From NCBI GenBank assembly GCA_900316845.1, contig ONEG01000009.1:30661-94660 (forward strand): a stretch of DNA of 64,000 nt. Reading direction: 5' to 3'. Below, piece after piece: positions 8,401-15,244 of this stretch. This DNA comes from an uncultured Bacteroidales bacterium (GTDB lineage Bacteria > Bacteroidota > Bacteroidia > Bacteroidales > Paludibacteraceae). Both the position numbers and the translations under genes were made by a program. Within the stretch, counting starts at the first letter, position 1. Every line of letters starts with the position of its first letter. A model generated the notes under the pieces. It saw nothing but the letters and a program-made list of their open reading frames with translations. It made no database searches and was not told the origin of the DNA.

Positions 8401-8539
8401 GGATTATAAGTTCGGCGGATGGGAGAAGCAATATGTCCACCAGGTGCAGGAATACATGGAGGCACTCCGACGCATGGGCTACAGCCCGGTGCGCGGATAC
8501 CTGTGGTTCGCGAAGGAAAACAAGTTGGTTAGGGTTTAG
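5444..8539 (+). CDS. AddA-like UvrD/Rep helicase-nuclease
   Basis: 1031 aa from this ATG. A longer frame from TTG 5378 exists, but that TTG lies between the promoter elements at 5369-5400, so the start must be downstream. Motifs: Walker A Ala-Ser-Ala-Gly-Thr-Gly-Lys-Thr (16-23), Phe-Thr-Asn-Lys-Ala-Thr-Ala-Glu-Met, Walker B Asp-Glu-Phe-Gln-Asp-Thr (about 387), Gly-Asp-Ile-Lys-Gln-Ser-Ile-Tyr-Arg-Trp-Arg (about 419), Val-His-Ala-Ser-Lys-Gly-Leu-Gln (about 716), Tyr-Val-Ala-Leu-Thr-Arg-Ala (about 790) and a RecB-type nuclease Leu-Asp-Tyr-Lys (about 986). With the next gene it should process double-strand breaks for recombination. Three repeat-coded insertions are present (5651-5713, 6762-6820, 7963-7997). 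Confidence 0.93.
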   Translation: MESLIDIRRPVTVCRASAGTGKTYTLAAYYVGLLLSGEDYRSILAITFTNKATAEMSERIIGYLHEIAKGGAEGAASGGAKGVVSGGAKDFLSYARKFMIRDQGAPDEVLCRRAGECFEKMLLDYDNVQIQTIDSFLQTLLSGLAGVLKMSAGLSTELDIDHVIRTAVEQLLTTDMTASDRTIIEDYMRLKLDQESQWDVRESLCGMAKELYNESVQMLDEEGLICFDGPSIVRRRKAIEEQWKTDKDLAKLKEILHQCEPKADTYNRYTKAAYERLVRSVEAPDKVTAKDRFRGVSEKYCCDELMGQATAIAEPLGRKYNTLSLTIRFSRDMELMSSLQHLIQRNLSEANCALLARTAGTLSKALRDGDAEFILEKAGIRYHHVLMDEFQDTSQLQWSVIRRLLMDVLAGAGNTLLIVGDIKQSIYRWRNGDWHIMEGLTNDGLSRSQGELNDGLINEKFTSLTRNFRSSEEVVRFNLSLFDHIVKEWDSTLAAKIYGEGYEEGKLAEFYQAKKKGGYVRFHAIPNGKPADLAMEMFEQMEELLSRGVRAEEMMVLVREKKEAMRVTEMHADLDEAQFPHLSSVKIVSADSFLLEASTDVQLVIAGLKSLTSGGVEERYIEMMTGRPELLKALKERLNADTPLYEAVSETIAILLTDEKGQYHGSQTAYLNALLDRTRAYVSAYGSNIKEFLKYWDDTMHAKPIPASSTNAIRILTVHASKGLQSQTLFVPFCTWTKEAGRHQPKIWCKADGEKDFVPIQDGTEMELSNYAPYREEEHLNMRIDNLNMLYVALTRAEDNLFVSTSYPVNKDGKKGACNHVGQYILDYVKADEYEAGSVIVKSQESGAKSQEVIEEAELWADSGQVRFVQSQEGAMYTAYGDESYRRTAKMEEGTLCHDIFAHIRKADELDAVLRDFETRGLIASDEQREKLRGLISSAWKGNDEMRDWFTAPWELRLEEAIYIDRRELRPDRVMINPETKEAVVLDYKFGGWEKQYVHQVQEYMEALRRMGYSPVRGYLWFAKENKLVRV
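5651..5713. repeat. 24-bp repeat in AddA-like gene
   Basis: Two and a half units coding Gly-Gly-Ala-Glu/Lys-Gly-x-x-Ser; in frame, between helicase motifs I and Ia/II. Confidence 0.75.
6762..6820. repeat. Repeat with internal hairpin in AddA-like gene
   Basis: AATGATGGATTGA occurs twice around GCTCGCAAGGCGAGC, a perfect hairpin. Encodes Asn-Asp-Gly-Leu twice. Confidence 0.75.
7963..7997. repeat. Heptamer array in AddA-like gene
   Basis: AGTCAAG, AGTCAAG, AGTCAGG, AGCCAAG, AGCCAAG in a linker before the nuclease domain. Confidence 0.85.
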
Positions 8540-8555
8540 GATTTAGGGTTTATGG
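8528..8555. repeat. Heptamer array at addA/addB-like junction
   Basis: GTTAGGG, TTTAGGA, TTTAGGG, TTTATGG; contains the stop of the first gene and the start codon of the second. Confidence 0.8.
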
Positions 8556-11380
8556 AGAGTTTTTTGGAACAAACAGCGCGGGAGATCATCTCGCAGATCG
8601 AGTGGAGCAGGTTGAGCCGCACGACCTTAGTACTGCCGTCGCATCGTGCGGGGGTGGTGCTGAAAGATGCGTTGCTGCGGTTGCAGAAAGAGAGCCATGC
8701 ACCGGCAGTATGGGCGCCGCAAGTGAGAACCCTGACGCAGTTGCAGGATGAGTTGAGTCCGCTCTACGCCGAGGATGAGTTATTCACGATCATCCGCCTC
8801 TATAAACACTATCGTGCCTTGATGCACGATGACGACCCGATGCCCCTGGACGTCTTCTATAACTGGGGTCGCCAGATGCTGGCGGATTTCACGAACGTCG
8901 ATGCGTCGATGGGAGCGAGCGAGGTGCCGAACTTCTTTGAGAACACCATCGCCGCGCATGAGTTGGAGCGGTGGAAGTTAGACGAGGAGGTGGAGGAACG
9001 GCTTCGGGCGCTGATGGGTACGAGGACGGACGCGGCGGCAGACTCCGTACGGGCGGCATACGAACGGCTCTGGGATCATCTGTACGAGTTGTATAAGGCG
9101 TTACGGGCAGAGATGTTAGAGGAGCAGAAAGGCTACGCGGGACTGAGACAACGGGCGGTCATCGAGCGATGGGAGGAAGAGAGTGTCCAAAACCAAATAA
9201 AGGATAGGACCTATATCTTCGTGGGCTTTAATTACCTGCTGCCGGTGGAGCGCGAGCTGATGACGCTGCTGAAGGACAAAGGCCAGGCGTTGTTCTTCTG
9301 GGACTACGTCCCGCATTTCCAAACCAACCGCAAGGCCTTCGCTTTTGCAGAGAAGAACGCGGGGGTGTTAGACCGCAGTGCTGACAGAGTACAGACCGCT
9401 TCGCCGACAGACCGCAGCAGAGCTGCTGACAGATTTCCGAAGGAGGTGACAGTGCTGTCGTGTGTGTCACGGGAAGCGCAGGCGCAGTACGTTCACCGAT
9501 GGTTGCAGGAGAACTACACGGCGAAGGGCCGGAAGGTCGGTGTCGTCATCTGCGACGAGTCGATGTTGGAGCCGGTTATTTATGCCCTGCCGGCAATCAC
9601 CTTGCCGGGCGAGAAAGAACCCGAACCGGTGAATATCACCAAAGGTTTTCCGCTGCGCAACACCGCCGTTTACGCCCGTGCCTTAGCGTGGCTGAACGAA
9701 GAGACGAAAGGTCGTGCCGAAGAACTCGCTCAGCCGGAGACGATCGACCGACTGATAGAGGCGTTGTTTGTCAAAGACGAGAGTCAAGAGCCGAGAGACG
9801 AGAGTCAAGAGCAACCGCTTCATTGGCAGGAGTTGCTGGCACTGGAGGCGGACTATCAGATACGTAAGATCCTCAACCAGCTGCGACTGCTCGTCACCGG
9901 TGGGCTGGACGGCGTGCCGTTCACGATGAAGCTGCTGCGGTTATTGTTCCGGCGTATGGTGGAGTCCGTGACGATGCCTTTCCACGGCGAGCCCGTGACG
10001 GATATCCAGATCATGGGTGTACTCGAGACGCGTATGTTGGACTTCGACCGACTGCTGCTGCTGAATGTCGAGGAAGGTGTCATCCCGCAAAAACAGGCGG
10101 ATATCAGTTTTATTCCTTTCTACCTGCGCAAGACCTACCACATGCAGACCTCCGATGAGAAGGCGACTATTTATGCCTATAACTTCTTCCGTCTCTTGAG
10201 CCGCGCCGGGCATGCGACGCTCTTGTACGCAGCGGCAGACGCCGTGGAAGGCGGCAAAGGCATGTCGCGGTTTATCATGCAGATGATCTACTCGCCGGAG
10301 TTTAAGGTGACGCGCGGTGCGATCCAGGAGAGCAGCGTGATCGAGAGCCACGAAGCAGAGATCAACCTCACTCCGCGTTCGATCTTCTCCACCTTGCATC
10401 TCAACGACCGCGGAGAGTTATGCCGGGAGGACGGAAAGCGTTACCGCCTCTCGCCTTCGGCGCTGAATACCTATATCTCTTGTCCCAGGTCGTTCTACCT
10501 GCAGTATATAGAGGGCTTGCGGCCGAAAGAAGAAGAGGATGTGCTCTTTGAACCCGCCACGATGGGTTCGTTCGTGCACCACGCGATGGAGTATATCTAT
10601 ACCCATTTCTTAGGTTGCGATAACAAGACTCCGGTGACCGTCACGCCCGAAGCGATTGAAGCCATCCGGGCGGATGAGACGAAGCTGCATGAGGCGCTGA
10701 TGGCGGCATATGAGGCGATGAACAAGCTCTACGCAGAAGATAACCCCGACGAGCCGAACCATTACATCCCCGACCACCACGTGGGGGAGAACGTGATCAT
10801 CGAGGGCTATATATCGAATATCCTGACGCGCGACCGCGAGGATGCGAAGAAAGGGCTGCAGATCTACCTCTTAGAGCAAGAGCGTACGTTCCCTGTCGCC
10901 GTAGAAGGGCTGGGCGAGATACAAACCGGCGGCACCATCGACCGGCTGGATATAGTCGGCGAAGAAGGCGCAGAGACCCTGCGCGTGGTGGACTATAAAT
11001 CCGGCAGCTATAACGACACGACGCACGCGAAGAAGATGTCGTCTTCATGGGAAGAGATCATGGAGGATGCAGACAAGGCGTACGTACGCCAGACGATGAT
11101 CTACAGCCACGCCGTCATGGCGCATGACAAGACCGGTCTGCCCATCGAACCGAACCTCTTCTTCTGCCGCCGGTCGCTGACGGAGATAGAGACGACGATC
11201 GACGTGGAGAACGAGACCGTACAGGACTATAGAACCGTGCAGAAGTCCTTCTACGAAGCCCTGCAGACGAAGATCAAAGAAGTAATCACCACCACGGATT
11301 TCCCGCAATGCGAGGAGGACCAATGCCCTGCGTTCTGTCCTTTCTTTGCCTTGTGCGGAAGACAACCCAATGAATATTAA
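8552..11380 (+). CDS. AddB-like PD-(D/E)XK nuclease
   Basis: 942 aa. Partner of the upstream helicase-nuclease. A conserved Ser-Pro-Ser-Ala-Leu-Asn-Thr-Tyr-Ile-Ser-Cys-Pro (about 634-645) opens the nuclease domain and Val-Val-Asp-Tyr-Lys-Ser-Gly (about 812-818) is the catalytic core. Three further cysteines in Cys-Pro-Ala-Phe-Cys-Pro-Phe-Phe-Ala-Leu-Cys at the C-terminus (about 924-934) pair with the early Cys to bind a [4Fe-4S] cluster, as in AddB. I see no N-terminal Walker A; the corresponding site reads Leu-Pro-Ser-His-Arg-Ala-Gly. The start codon sits in a heptamer array that also holds the addA stop. Two repeat-coded loops occur (9370-9433, 9777-9811). Confidence 0.92.
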   Translation: MESFLEQTAREIISQIEWSRLSRTTLVLPSHRAGVVLKDALLRLQKESHAPAVWAPQVRTLTQLQDELSPLYAEDELFTIIRLYKHYRALMHDDDPMPLDVFYNWGRQMLADFTNVDASMGASEVPNFFENTIAAHELERWKLDEEVEERLRALMGTRTDAAADSVRAAYERLWDHLYELYKALRAEMLEEQKGYAGLRQRAVIERWEEESVQNQIKDRTYIFVGFNYLLPVERELMTLLKDKGQALFFWDYVPHFQTNRKAFAFAEKNAGVLDRSADRVQTASPTDRSRAADRFPKEVTVLSCVSREAQAQYVHRWLQENYTAKGRKVGVVICDESMLEPVIYALPAITLPGEKEPEPVNITKGFPLRNTAVYARALAWLNEETKGRAEELAQPETIDRLIEALFVKDESQEPRDESQEQPLHWQELLALEADYQIRKILNQLRLLVTGGLDGVPFTMKLLRLLFRRMVESVTMPFHGEPVTDIQIMGVLETRMLDFDRLLLLNVEEGVIPQKQADISFIPFYLRKTYHMQTSDEKATIYAYNFFRLLSRAGHATLLYAAADAVEGGKGMSRFIMQMIYSPEFKVTRGAIQESSVIESHEAEINLTPRSIFSTLHLNDRGELCREDGKRYRLSPSALNTYISCPRSFYLQYIEGLRPKEEEDVLFEPATMGSFVHHAMEYIYTHFLGCDNKTPVTVTPEAIEAIRADETKLHEALMAAYEAMNKLYAEDNPDEPNHYIPDHHVGENVIIEGYISNILTRDREDAKKGLQIYLLEQERTFPVAVEGLGEIQTGGTIDRLDIVGEEGAETLRVVDYKSGSYNDTTHAKKMSSSWEEIMEDADKAYVRQTMIYSHAVMAHDKTGLPIEPNLFFCRRSLTEIETTIDVENETVQDYRTVQKSFYEALQTKIKEVITTTDFPQCEEDQCPAFCPFFALCGRQPNEY
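9370..9433. repeat. AGACCGC/GACAGA repeat in AddB-like gene
   Basis: AGACCGC at 9370, 9393 and 9409, GACAGA at 9383, 9406 and 9428; ACCGCTTCGC is shared with dapA and, inverted, with the 16-mer of other loci. Confidence 0.75.
9777..9811. repeat. Heptamer array in AddB-like gene
   Basis: ACGAGAG, TCAAGAG, CCGAGAG, ACGAGAG, TCAAGAG; encodes Asp-Glu-Ser-Gln-Glu twice. Confidence 0.85.
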
Positions 11381-12263
11381 CAAGATGATGAATACCCGTT
11401 ATTACTGCGTAGCCGACCATCTGATGGCTATCACGGCACCTGAGAAGGCGTTTGAGGTGCTGAGCAATTATGCGCCGTTTGAGATCCCTGAACCGACCGG
11501 CGAGGTGCTGCTGCACATCTCCGTTTCGAAGGAAGAGCGACCTTCTTCCGATAGTTGGGGACACGTCTATACCGACCGCTCGGACGAAGACATGCCGCGT
11601 ATCGAGATGTACCGACGCCCCGAAGAGTGGTTGCTCTGCGTCTCTGTCTATCGCGATGCGCCGATCGACTGCGCCATGCGCTGCTCGGCGGACTGGCATG
11701 AGGTGACGCTGTACCCGAACCCGGAGAACTTCCGCTTTGCGGTCGATAACGCCGCGATGCTCACTTTTGCGTTTGCGACAGCAGATCGCCAGACGCTGCT
11801 CTTTCACTCTTCCGTCACGGTGCGTGAGGGCAAGGCATATATGTTCCTCGGCCATTCCGGTACGGGCAAGAGTACCCATAGTCGCCAGTGGCTCACGGCC
11901 TTCGAGGACGCGTGGCTGCTGAACGACGATAACCCGGCGGTACGGCTCTTGGAGAACGGCGAGGTATGGGTATATGGTACGCCGTGGAGCGGTAAAACTG
12001 CGTGTTATAAGAACGAGAAAGCACTCGTGCAGGCGCTCGTGCAGCTGGCGCAGGCACCGGAGAATAAAATAGCACGCCTGCGAATGACGCAAGCGTACCC
12101 GTATATCCTGGCATCGGTCAGCGGTCTGAAAGTGCTGCCGCAGATGATGGACCGGTTGTATGAGTCCATCGCCAAGTTGTTGGAAATCAGTCCTGTGTAT
12201 CGTCTGGAATGTCTGCCGGAACCGTCTGCCGCACGGTTATGCGCTCAAACGTGTTCACTTTAG
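11370..12263 (+). CDS. HPr-kinase-like ATP-binding protein
   Basis: 297 aa. Walker A Gly-His-Ser-Gly-Thr-Gly-Lys-Ser (about 161-168) followed by Leu-Leu-Asn-Asp-Asp-Asn (about 188) fits the HPr kinase/phosphorylase or PEP-carboxykinase-like fold found as orphans in Bacteroidales. No N-terminal HprK domain is seen and no HPr gene is nearby, so the substrate is unknown; serine kinase-like proteins in peptide-maturation clusters are an alternative relation. The ATG overlaps the AddB-like gene by 11 bp, suggesting co-translation. The last 77 bp are antisense to the 3' end of mtaB, and both C-termini look complete. Confidence 0.8.
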   Translation: MNINKMMNTRYYCVADHLMAITAPEKAFEVLSNYAPFEIPEPTGEVLLHISVSKEERPSSDSWGHVYTDRSDEDMPRIEMYRRPEEWLLCVSVYRDAPIDCAMRCSADWHEVTLYPNPENFRFAVDNAAMLTFAFATADRQTLLFHSSVTVREGKAYMFLGHSGTGKSTHSRQWLTAFEDAWLLNDDNPAVRLLENGEVWVYGTPWSGKTACYKNEKALVQALVQLAQAPENKIARLRMTQAYPYILASVSGLKVLPQMMDRLYESIAKLLEISPVYRLECLPEPSAARLCAQTCSL

Positions 12264-13515
12264 CCTCGTCGTACGGACAGGAGACCCGGATGTAGTTTTC
12301 CGTCCATCCGTACATCAGCGGAGTTTCGACTTTTCCCCCTTCCCAAAGGACAGTCGCCTCGTATCCCTCATGCTCAGCGTAGAAAGCTGCGGTCTTGCGG
12401 GCGCTTAGTTCATGCAGTTCTTTGCTGCGGCGTTCGCGTTCTTTCTGCGGCACGATATATAGGTCCATCTCTAACATCCGCGTGTTGGCGCGCTCCGAGT
12501 AGGTGAAGACATGCAGCTGGCTCACCGGCAGGGAGTTGATGAAGGTCTTATAATCCTCCCAGTACTCATCCGTCTCACCCCGTACGCCCACCATACAATC
12601 GACACCGATGAAAGCGTGCGGCATGACGGTCTTTATATGGTTCACACGCTCGGCGAAGAGTTCCCGCGTATAACGTCTTCCCATGATCTTCAGCACCTCG
12701 TTACTGCCGCTCTGCAGGGGAATATGAAAATGCGGCGCGAAATGCTTGCTGGTGGCTACAAAATCGATGATCTCGTCGGAAAGCAGGTTCGGTTCGCAGC
12801 TACTGATTCGTATCCTGAATCCTGAATCCTGAATCCCGACTCCCGACTCCTGCATCCCATCCAAAGCCCGCAGGAGGTCGATGAACCGCTCACCTGTCGA
12901 GCGCCCGAAATCGCCGATGTTGACGCCGGAGAGGATGATCTCTTTGGCTCCGCCGTCGATGGCTTCTTGGGCTTGTTGAACGATCGTCTCGATGGAGGGG
13001 TTACGGCTCTTGCCGCGCGCCAGAGGGATGGTGCAGTACGAGCAGAAATAATTACAACCATCCTGCACCTTGAGAAAACACCGCGTGCGGTCGTCCTTGC
13101 TGTACGCCCCGTGAAAAGCCTCCACCTCGCGGATAGGAGAAGTGAAGACTTGAGATTTGAGATTTGAGACTTGAGATTTCTCTATCTCTTCCACAAACTC
13201 CTCGAGCCGGAATTTCTCATCCTGACCGAGCACATAATCCACACCTTCGATCTTCGCTATCTCGCCGGGTTTGAGTTGGGCGTAGCACCCCGTGACGATC
13301 AATATCGCATGGGGGTTCTGCCGCCGGATGCGGTGGATCATCTGACGGTCCTTATGGTCGGCGGCGTCGGTGACGGAGCAGGTGTTGATGACGCATATAT
13401 CCGCTTCTTCACCTTTCTCTGCCCGCGTGTGACCTCTCGCGATGAGCATTTTACCCAACGCGCTGGACTCCGCAAAATTCAGTTTGCACCCTAATGTAGT
13501 GAACGAAATCTTCAT
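12187..13515 (-). CDS. mtaB: tRNA t6A37 methylthiotransferase MtaB
   Basis: 442 aa. Radical-SAM enzyme that converts t6A37 to ms2t6A37 in tRNAs reading ANN codons. The N-terminal cluster uses Cys10, Cys46 and Cys77; the radical-SAM cluster is Cys154-x3-Cys158-x2-Cys161; a TRAM domain closes the protein. Two degenerate heptamer arrays are embedded in the frame: 13147-13181 (residues about 112-124, Lys-Ser-Gln-Val-Ser-Asn-Leu-Lys-Ser-Gln-Val) and 12813-12861 (about 219-235, Gln-Glu-Ser-Gly-Val-Gly-Ile-Gln-Asp-Ser-Gly). Both fall in linkers beside conserved motifs rather than in them. The promoter at 13535-13566 is divergent from that of the nitroreductase. The 3' end overlaps the convergent kinase-like gene. 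Confidence 0.93.
   Translation of the reverse strand: MKISFTTLGCKLNFAESSALGKMLIARGHTRAEKGEEADICVINTCSVTDAADHKDRQMIHRIRRQNPHAILIVTGCYAQLKPGEIAKIEGVDYVLGQDEKFRLEEFVEEIEKSQVSNLKSQVFTSPIREVEAFHGAYSKDDRTRCFLKVQDGCNYFCSYCTIPLARGKSRNPSIETIVQQAQEAIDGGAKEIILSGVNIGDFGRSTGERFIDLLRALDGMQESGVGIQDSGFRIRISSCEPNLLSDEIIDFVATSKHFAPHFHIPLQSGSNEVLKIMGRRYTRELFAERVNHIKTVMPHAFIGVDCMVGVRGETDEYWEDYKTFINSLPVSQLHVFTYSERANTRMLEMDLYIVPQKERERRSKELHELSARKTAAFYAEHEGYEATVLWEGGKVETPLMYGWTENYIRVSCPYDEAKVNTFERITVRQTVPADIPDDTQD
12813..12861. repeat. Heptamer array 1 in mtaB
   Basis: TCCTGAA three times, TCCCGAC twice, TCCTGCA, TCCCATC: seven units. Confidence 0.9.
13147..13181. repeat. Heptamer array 2 in mtaB
   Basis: GACTTGA, GATTTGA, GATTTGA, GACTTGA, GATTTCT. 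Confidence 0.88.
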
Positions 13516-13534
13516 CTTTTTTCCATTTCGAGTA

Positions 13535-13566
13535 CAAAAGTACTACAATTTTGTAAAATATGCAAA
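13535..13566 (-). promoter_or_regulatory. Promoter of mtaB
   Basis: Minus strand TTTG (13563-13566), 20 bp, TACTTTTG (13535-13542). Back-to-back with the nitroreductase promoter, only 4 bp between their -33 boxes. Confidence 0.8.
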
Positions 13567-13570
13567 TATT

Positions 13571-13602
13571 TTTGGTAATATCGTTTTTTTTTTGTAATTT
13601 TG
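13571..13602 (+). promoter_or_regulatory. Promoter of nitroreductase-pdxA-alaS operon
   Basis: TTTG (13571-13574), 20 bp, TAATTTTG (13595-13602), 20 bp before the start codon. The -7 box and following GTGCGC match the infC promoter exactly. Confidence 0.8.
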
Positions 13603-13622
13603 TGCGCTAATTTTGGAGTATA

Positions 13623-14132
13623 ATGAATAACTTTGAACAATTATGTCAAGTTAGGCGGTCCGTGCGCGCGTACACGAACCGACCGATAGAGCAAGAGAAA
13701 ATAGATTATATGTTGCGCTGCGCGCTGATGAGCCCGAGTGCCAAACGAACCTGCCCGTGGGAGTTTTACGTGACGACGGACGAAGCCAAGTTGCGTCCGC
13801 TTTCCGGCTGCAGGACTTATGGCAGCAAGATGTTCGATACTGCGACGGCGGCGATCGTCATTGCGCTGGATCCGACGCTGTGCGATAACACCTGGATGGC
13901 AGACGGAGCCATCGCTGCGGAGAATATCCTGCTGGCGGCAGCAGAGCAAGGTATAGGCGCTTGTTGGTGCCACGTGCACGAACGCGAAGGAGCGCCGGAG
14001 TTAACCCATCGCCTTTTCGGCATCCCCGAGAACCTCAAGGTACTCTGCGCCATCGCGCTCGGTTATCCGGCGGAAGAGAAGAAGCCCTATGAGTTAGACA
14101 AACTAAAGTACGAAAAAGTGCATATTTTATGA
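13623..14132 (+). CDS. Nitroreductase family protein
   Basis: 169 aa, FMN-dependent nitroreductase fold of the short type. It should use NAD(P)H to reduce nitro compounds or quinones in the cytoplasm; the true substrate is unknown. Seen: Arg-Arg-Ser-Val-Arg-Ala-Tyr near residue 10 (the typical FMN phosphate contact), Met-Ser-Pro-Ser-Ala-Lys-Arg at about 37, Gly-Ile-Gly-Ala-Cys-Trp-Cys at about 111 and the closing Ala-Leu-Gly-Tyr-Pro-Ala. It starts 20 bp after a strong promoter -7 element (13595-13602) and overlaps pdxA by ATGA, so it leads a plus-strand operon. Confidence 0.9.
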   Translation: MNNFEQLCQVRRSVRAYTNRPIEQEKIDYMLRCALMSPSAKRTCPWEFYVTTDEAKLRPLSGCRTYGSKMFDTATAAIVIALDPTLCDNTWMADGAIAAENILLAAAEQGIGACWCHVHEREGAPELTHRLFGIPENLKVLCAIALGYPAEEKKPYELDKLKYEKVHIL

Positions 14133-15244
14133 AACCGATTATAGCAATTACTACCGGAGATACGAACGGCATCGGATACGAAGTGATCATCAAGGCGCTT
14201 TTGGAGGCTCACATGTTCGAACTCTTCAAACCCGTCATCTACGGCAATGCCGTGGTGGCGAAGTATCATATCCAGACCTTAGGGGACTACTGGAGAAACA
14301 TCAACTGGAATGTCATCGACTCGCCTGAGCAGGCGAAAGACAGCCGTCTGAACCTCATTGTCAGCTATCCGGATAGTACGGAGGTGACGTTAGGAGTACC
14401 TTCCAAGGCAGCTAACCAAGCGGCGAAAGCATCGTTGGATCGTGCCTGCAAGGACCTCAAGGACGGTAAGGTGGACGCGCTGGTGACGGCGCCGCTGAAC
14501 AAAGAGGCGCTGAACGGCGGTCATACGGAGTATCTGGAGAAAATGTTTAATGGTGCAAATGGTGCAAATGGTGCGAATGGTGGCAGTCTGATGATGCTTT
14601 GTTCGGAGGGCTTGCGCGTCGCATTGGTTTGCAACCACGTGTCGATAGCCGACATCCCTTCGCAGATCACCGAGGAGCGCATCCTCGCCAAACTGAATAT
14701 CCTCCAACAATCCCTCATCCGGGACTTTGGTCTGGAGAAACCCCGCATCGCCGTGCTGGCGTTAAACCCCCATGCGGGTGATGCAGGTCTGTTAGGCAAG
14801 GAAGAGCAGGAGATCATCGCCCCGGCGATTCAGAAAGCCAACGAGCAAGGTATCTGGGCGTTCGGTCCGTACGCCGCAGACGGATTCTTCGGTTCCGGCC
14901 ATTTCAAGCATTTCGATGCGGTTCTGGCGATGTACCACGACCAGGGCTTGATTCCTTTCAAGACCCTCGACATGAGCGGCGTGAACTATACCGCCGGCCT
15001 GTCGATTATCCGCACTTCTCCGGACCACGGTACGGCGTACGACCTGGTGGGCAAAGACCAGGCGGATTTCCTCTCTATGCGCAATGCGATGTATATGGCG
15101 TATGACCTCATCCGCGCTCGCGCTGAGTATGATGAGTTGCGGAAGAACCCCCTGCCGTTCATCGAGCGCGAAGATAAGGAGGGACGACCCAGAAGAGAAT
15201 TTATAGACTTTAAAACAACCAAATATGACAGCTCAAGAAATTAG
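14129..15244 (+). CDS. pdxA: 4-hydroxythreonine-4-phosphate dehydrogenase
   Basis: 371 aa, longer than the usual about 330. It oxidises 4-phosphohydroxy-L-threonine in the DXP-dependent pyridoxal phosphate pathway, in the cytoplasm, using NAD and a divalent metal. Seen: Thr-Thr-Gly-Asp-Thr-Asn-Gly-Ile-Gly near the start, Cys-Asn-His-Val-Ser-Ile-Ala-Asp, Leu-Asn-Pro-His-Ala-Gly-Asp, [11 protein letters not shown] and Thr-Ser-Pro-Asp-His-Gly-Thr-Ala (the metal-binding His set). A nine-base repeat at 14549-14584 inserts Asn-Gly-Ala three times plus Asn-Gly-Gly in one loop. It overlaps alaS by 20 bp. Confidence 0.95.
   Translation: MKPIIAITTGDTNGIGYEVIIKALLEAHMFELFKPVIYGNAVVAKYHIQTLGDYWRNINWNVIDSPEQAKDSRLNLIVSYPDSTEVTLGVPSKAANQAAKASLDRACKDLKDGKVDALVTAPLNKEALNGGHTEYLEKMFNGANGANGANGGSLMMLCSEGLRVALVCNHVSIADIPSQITEERILAKLNILQQSLIRDFGLEKPRIAVLALNPHAGDAGLLGKEEQEIIAPAIQKANEQGIWAFGPYAADGFFGSGHFKHFDAVLAMYHDQGLIPFKTLDMSGVNYTAGLSIIRTSPDHGTAYDLVGKDQADFLSMRNAMYMAYDLIRARAEYDELRKNPLPFIEREDKEGRPRREFIDFKTTKYDSSRN
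14549..14584. repeat. Nonamer array in pdxA
   Basis: AATGGTGCA, AATGGTGCA, AATGGTGCG, AATGGTGGC; keeps frame. Confidence 0.85.
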
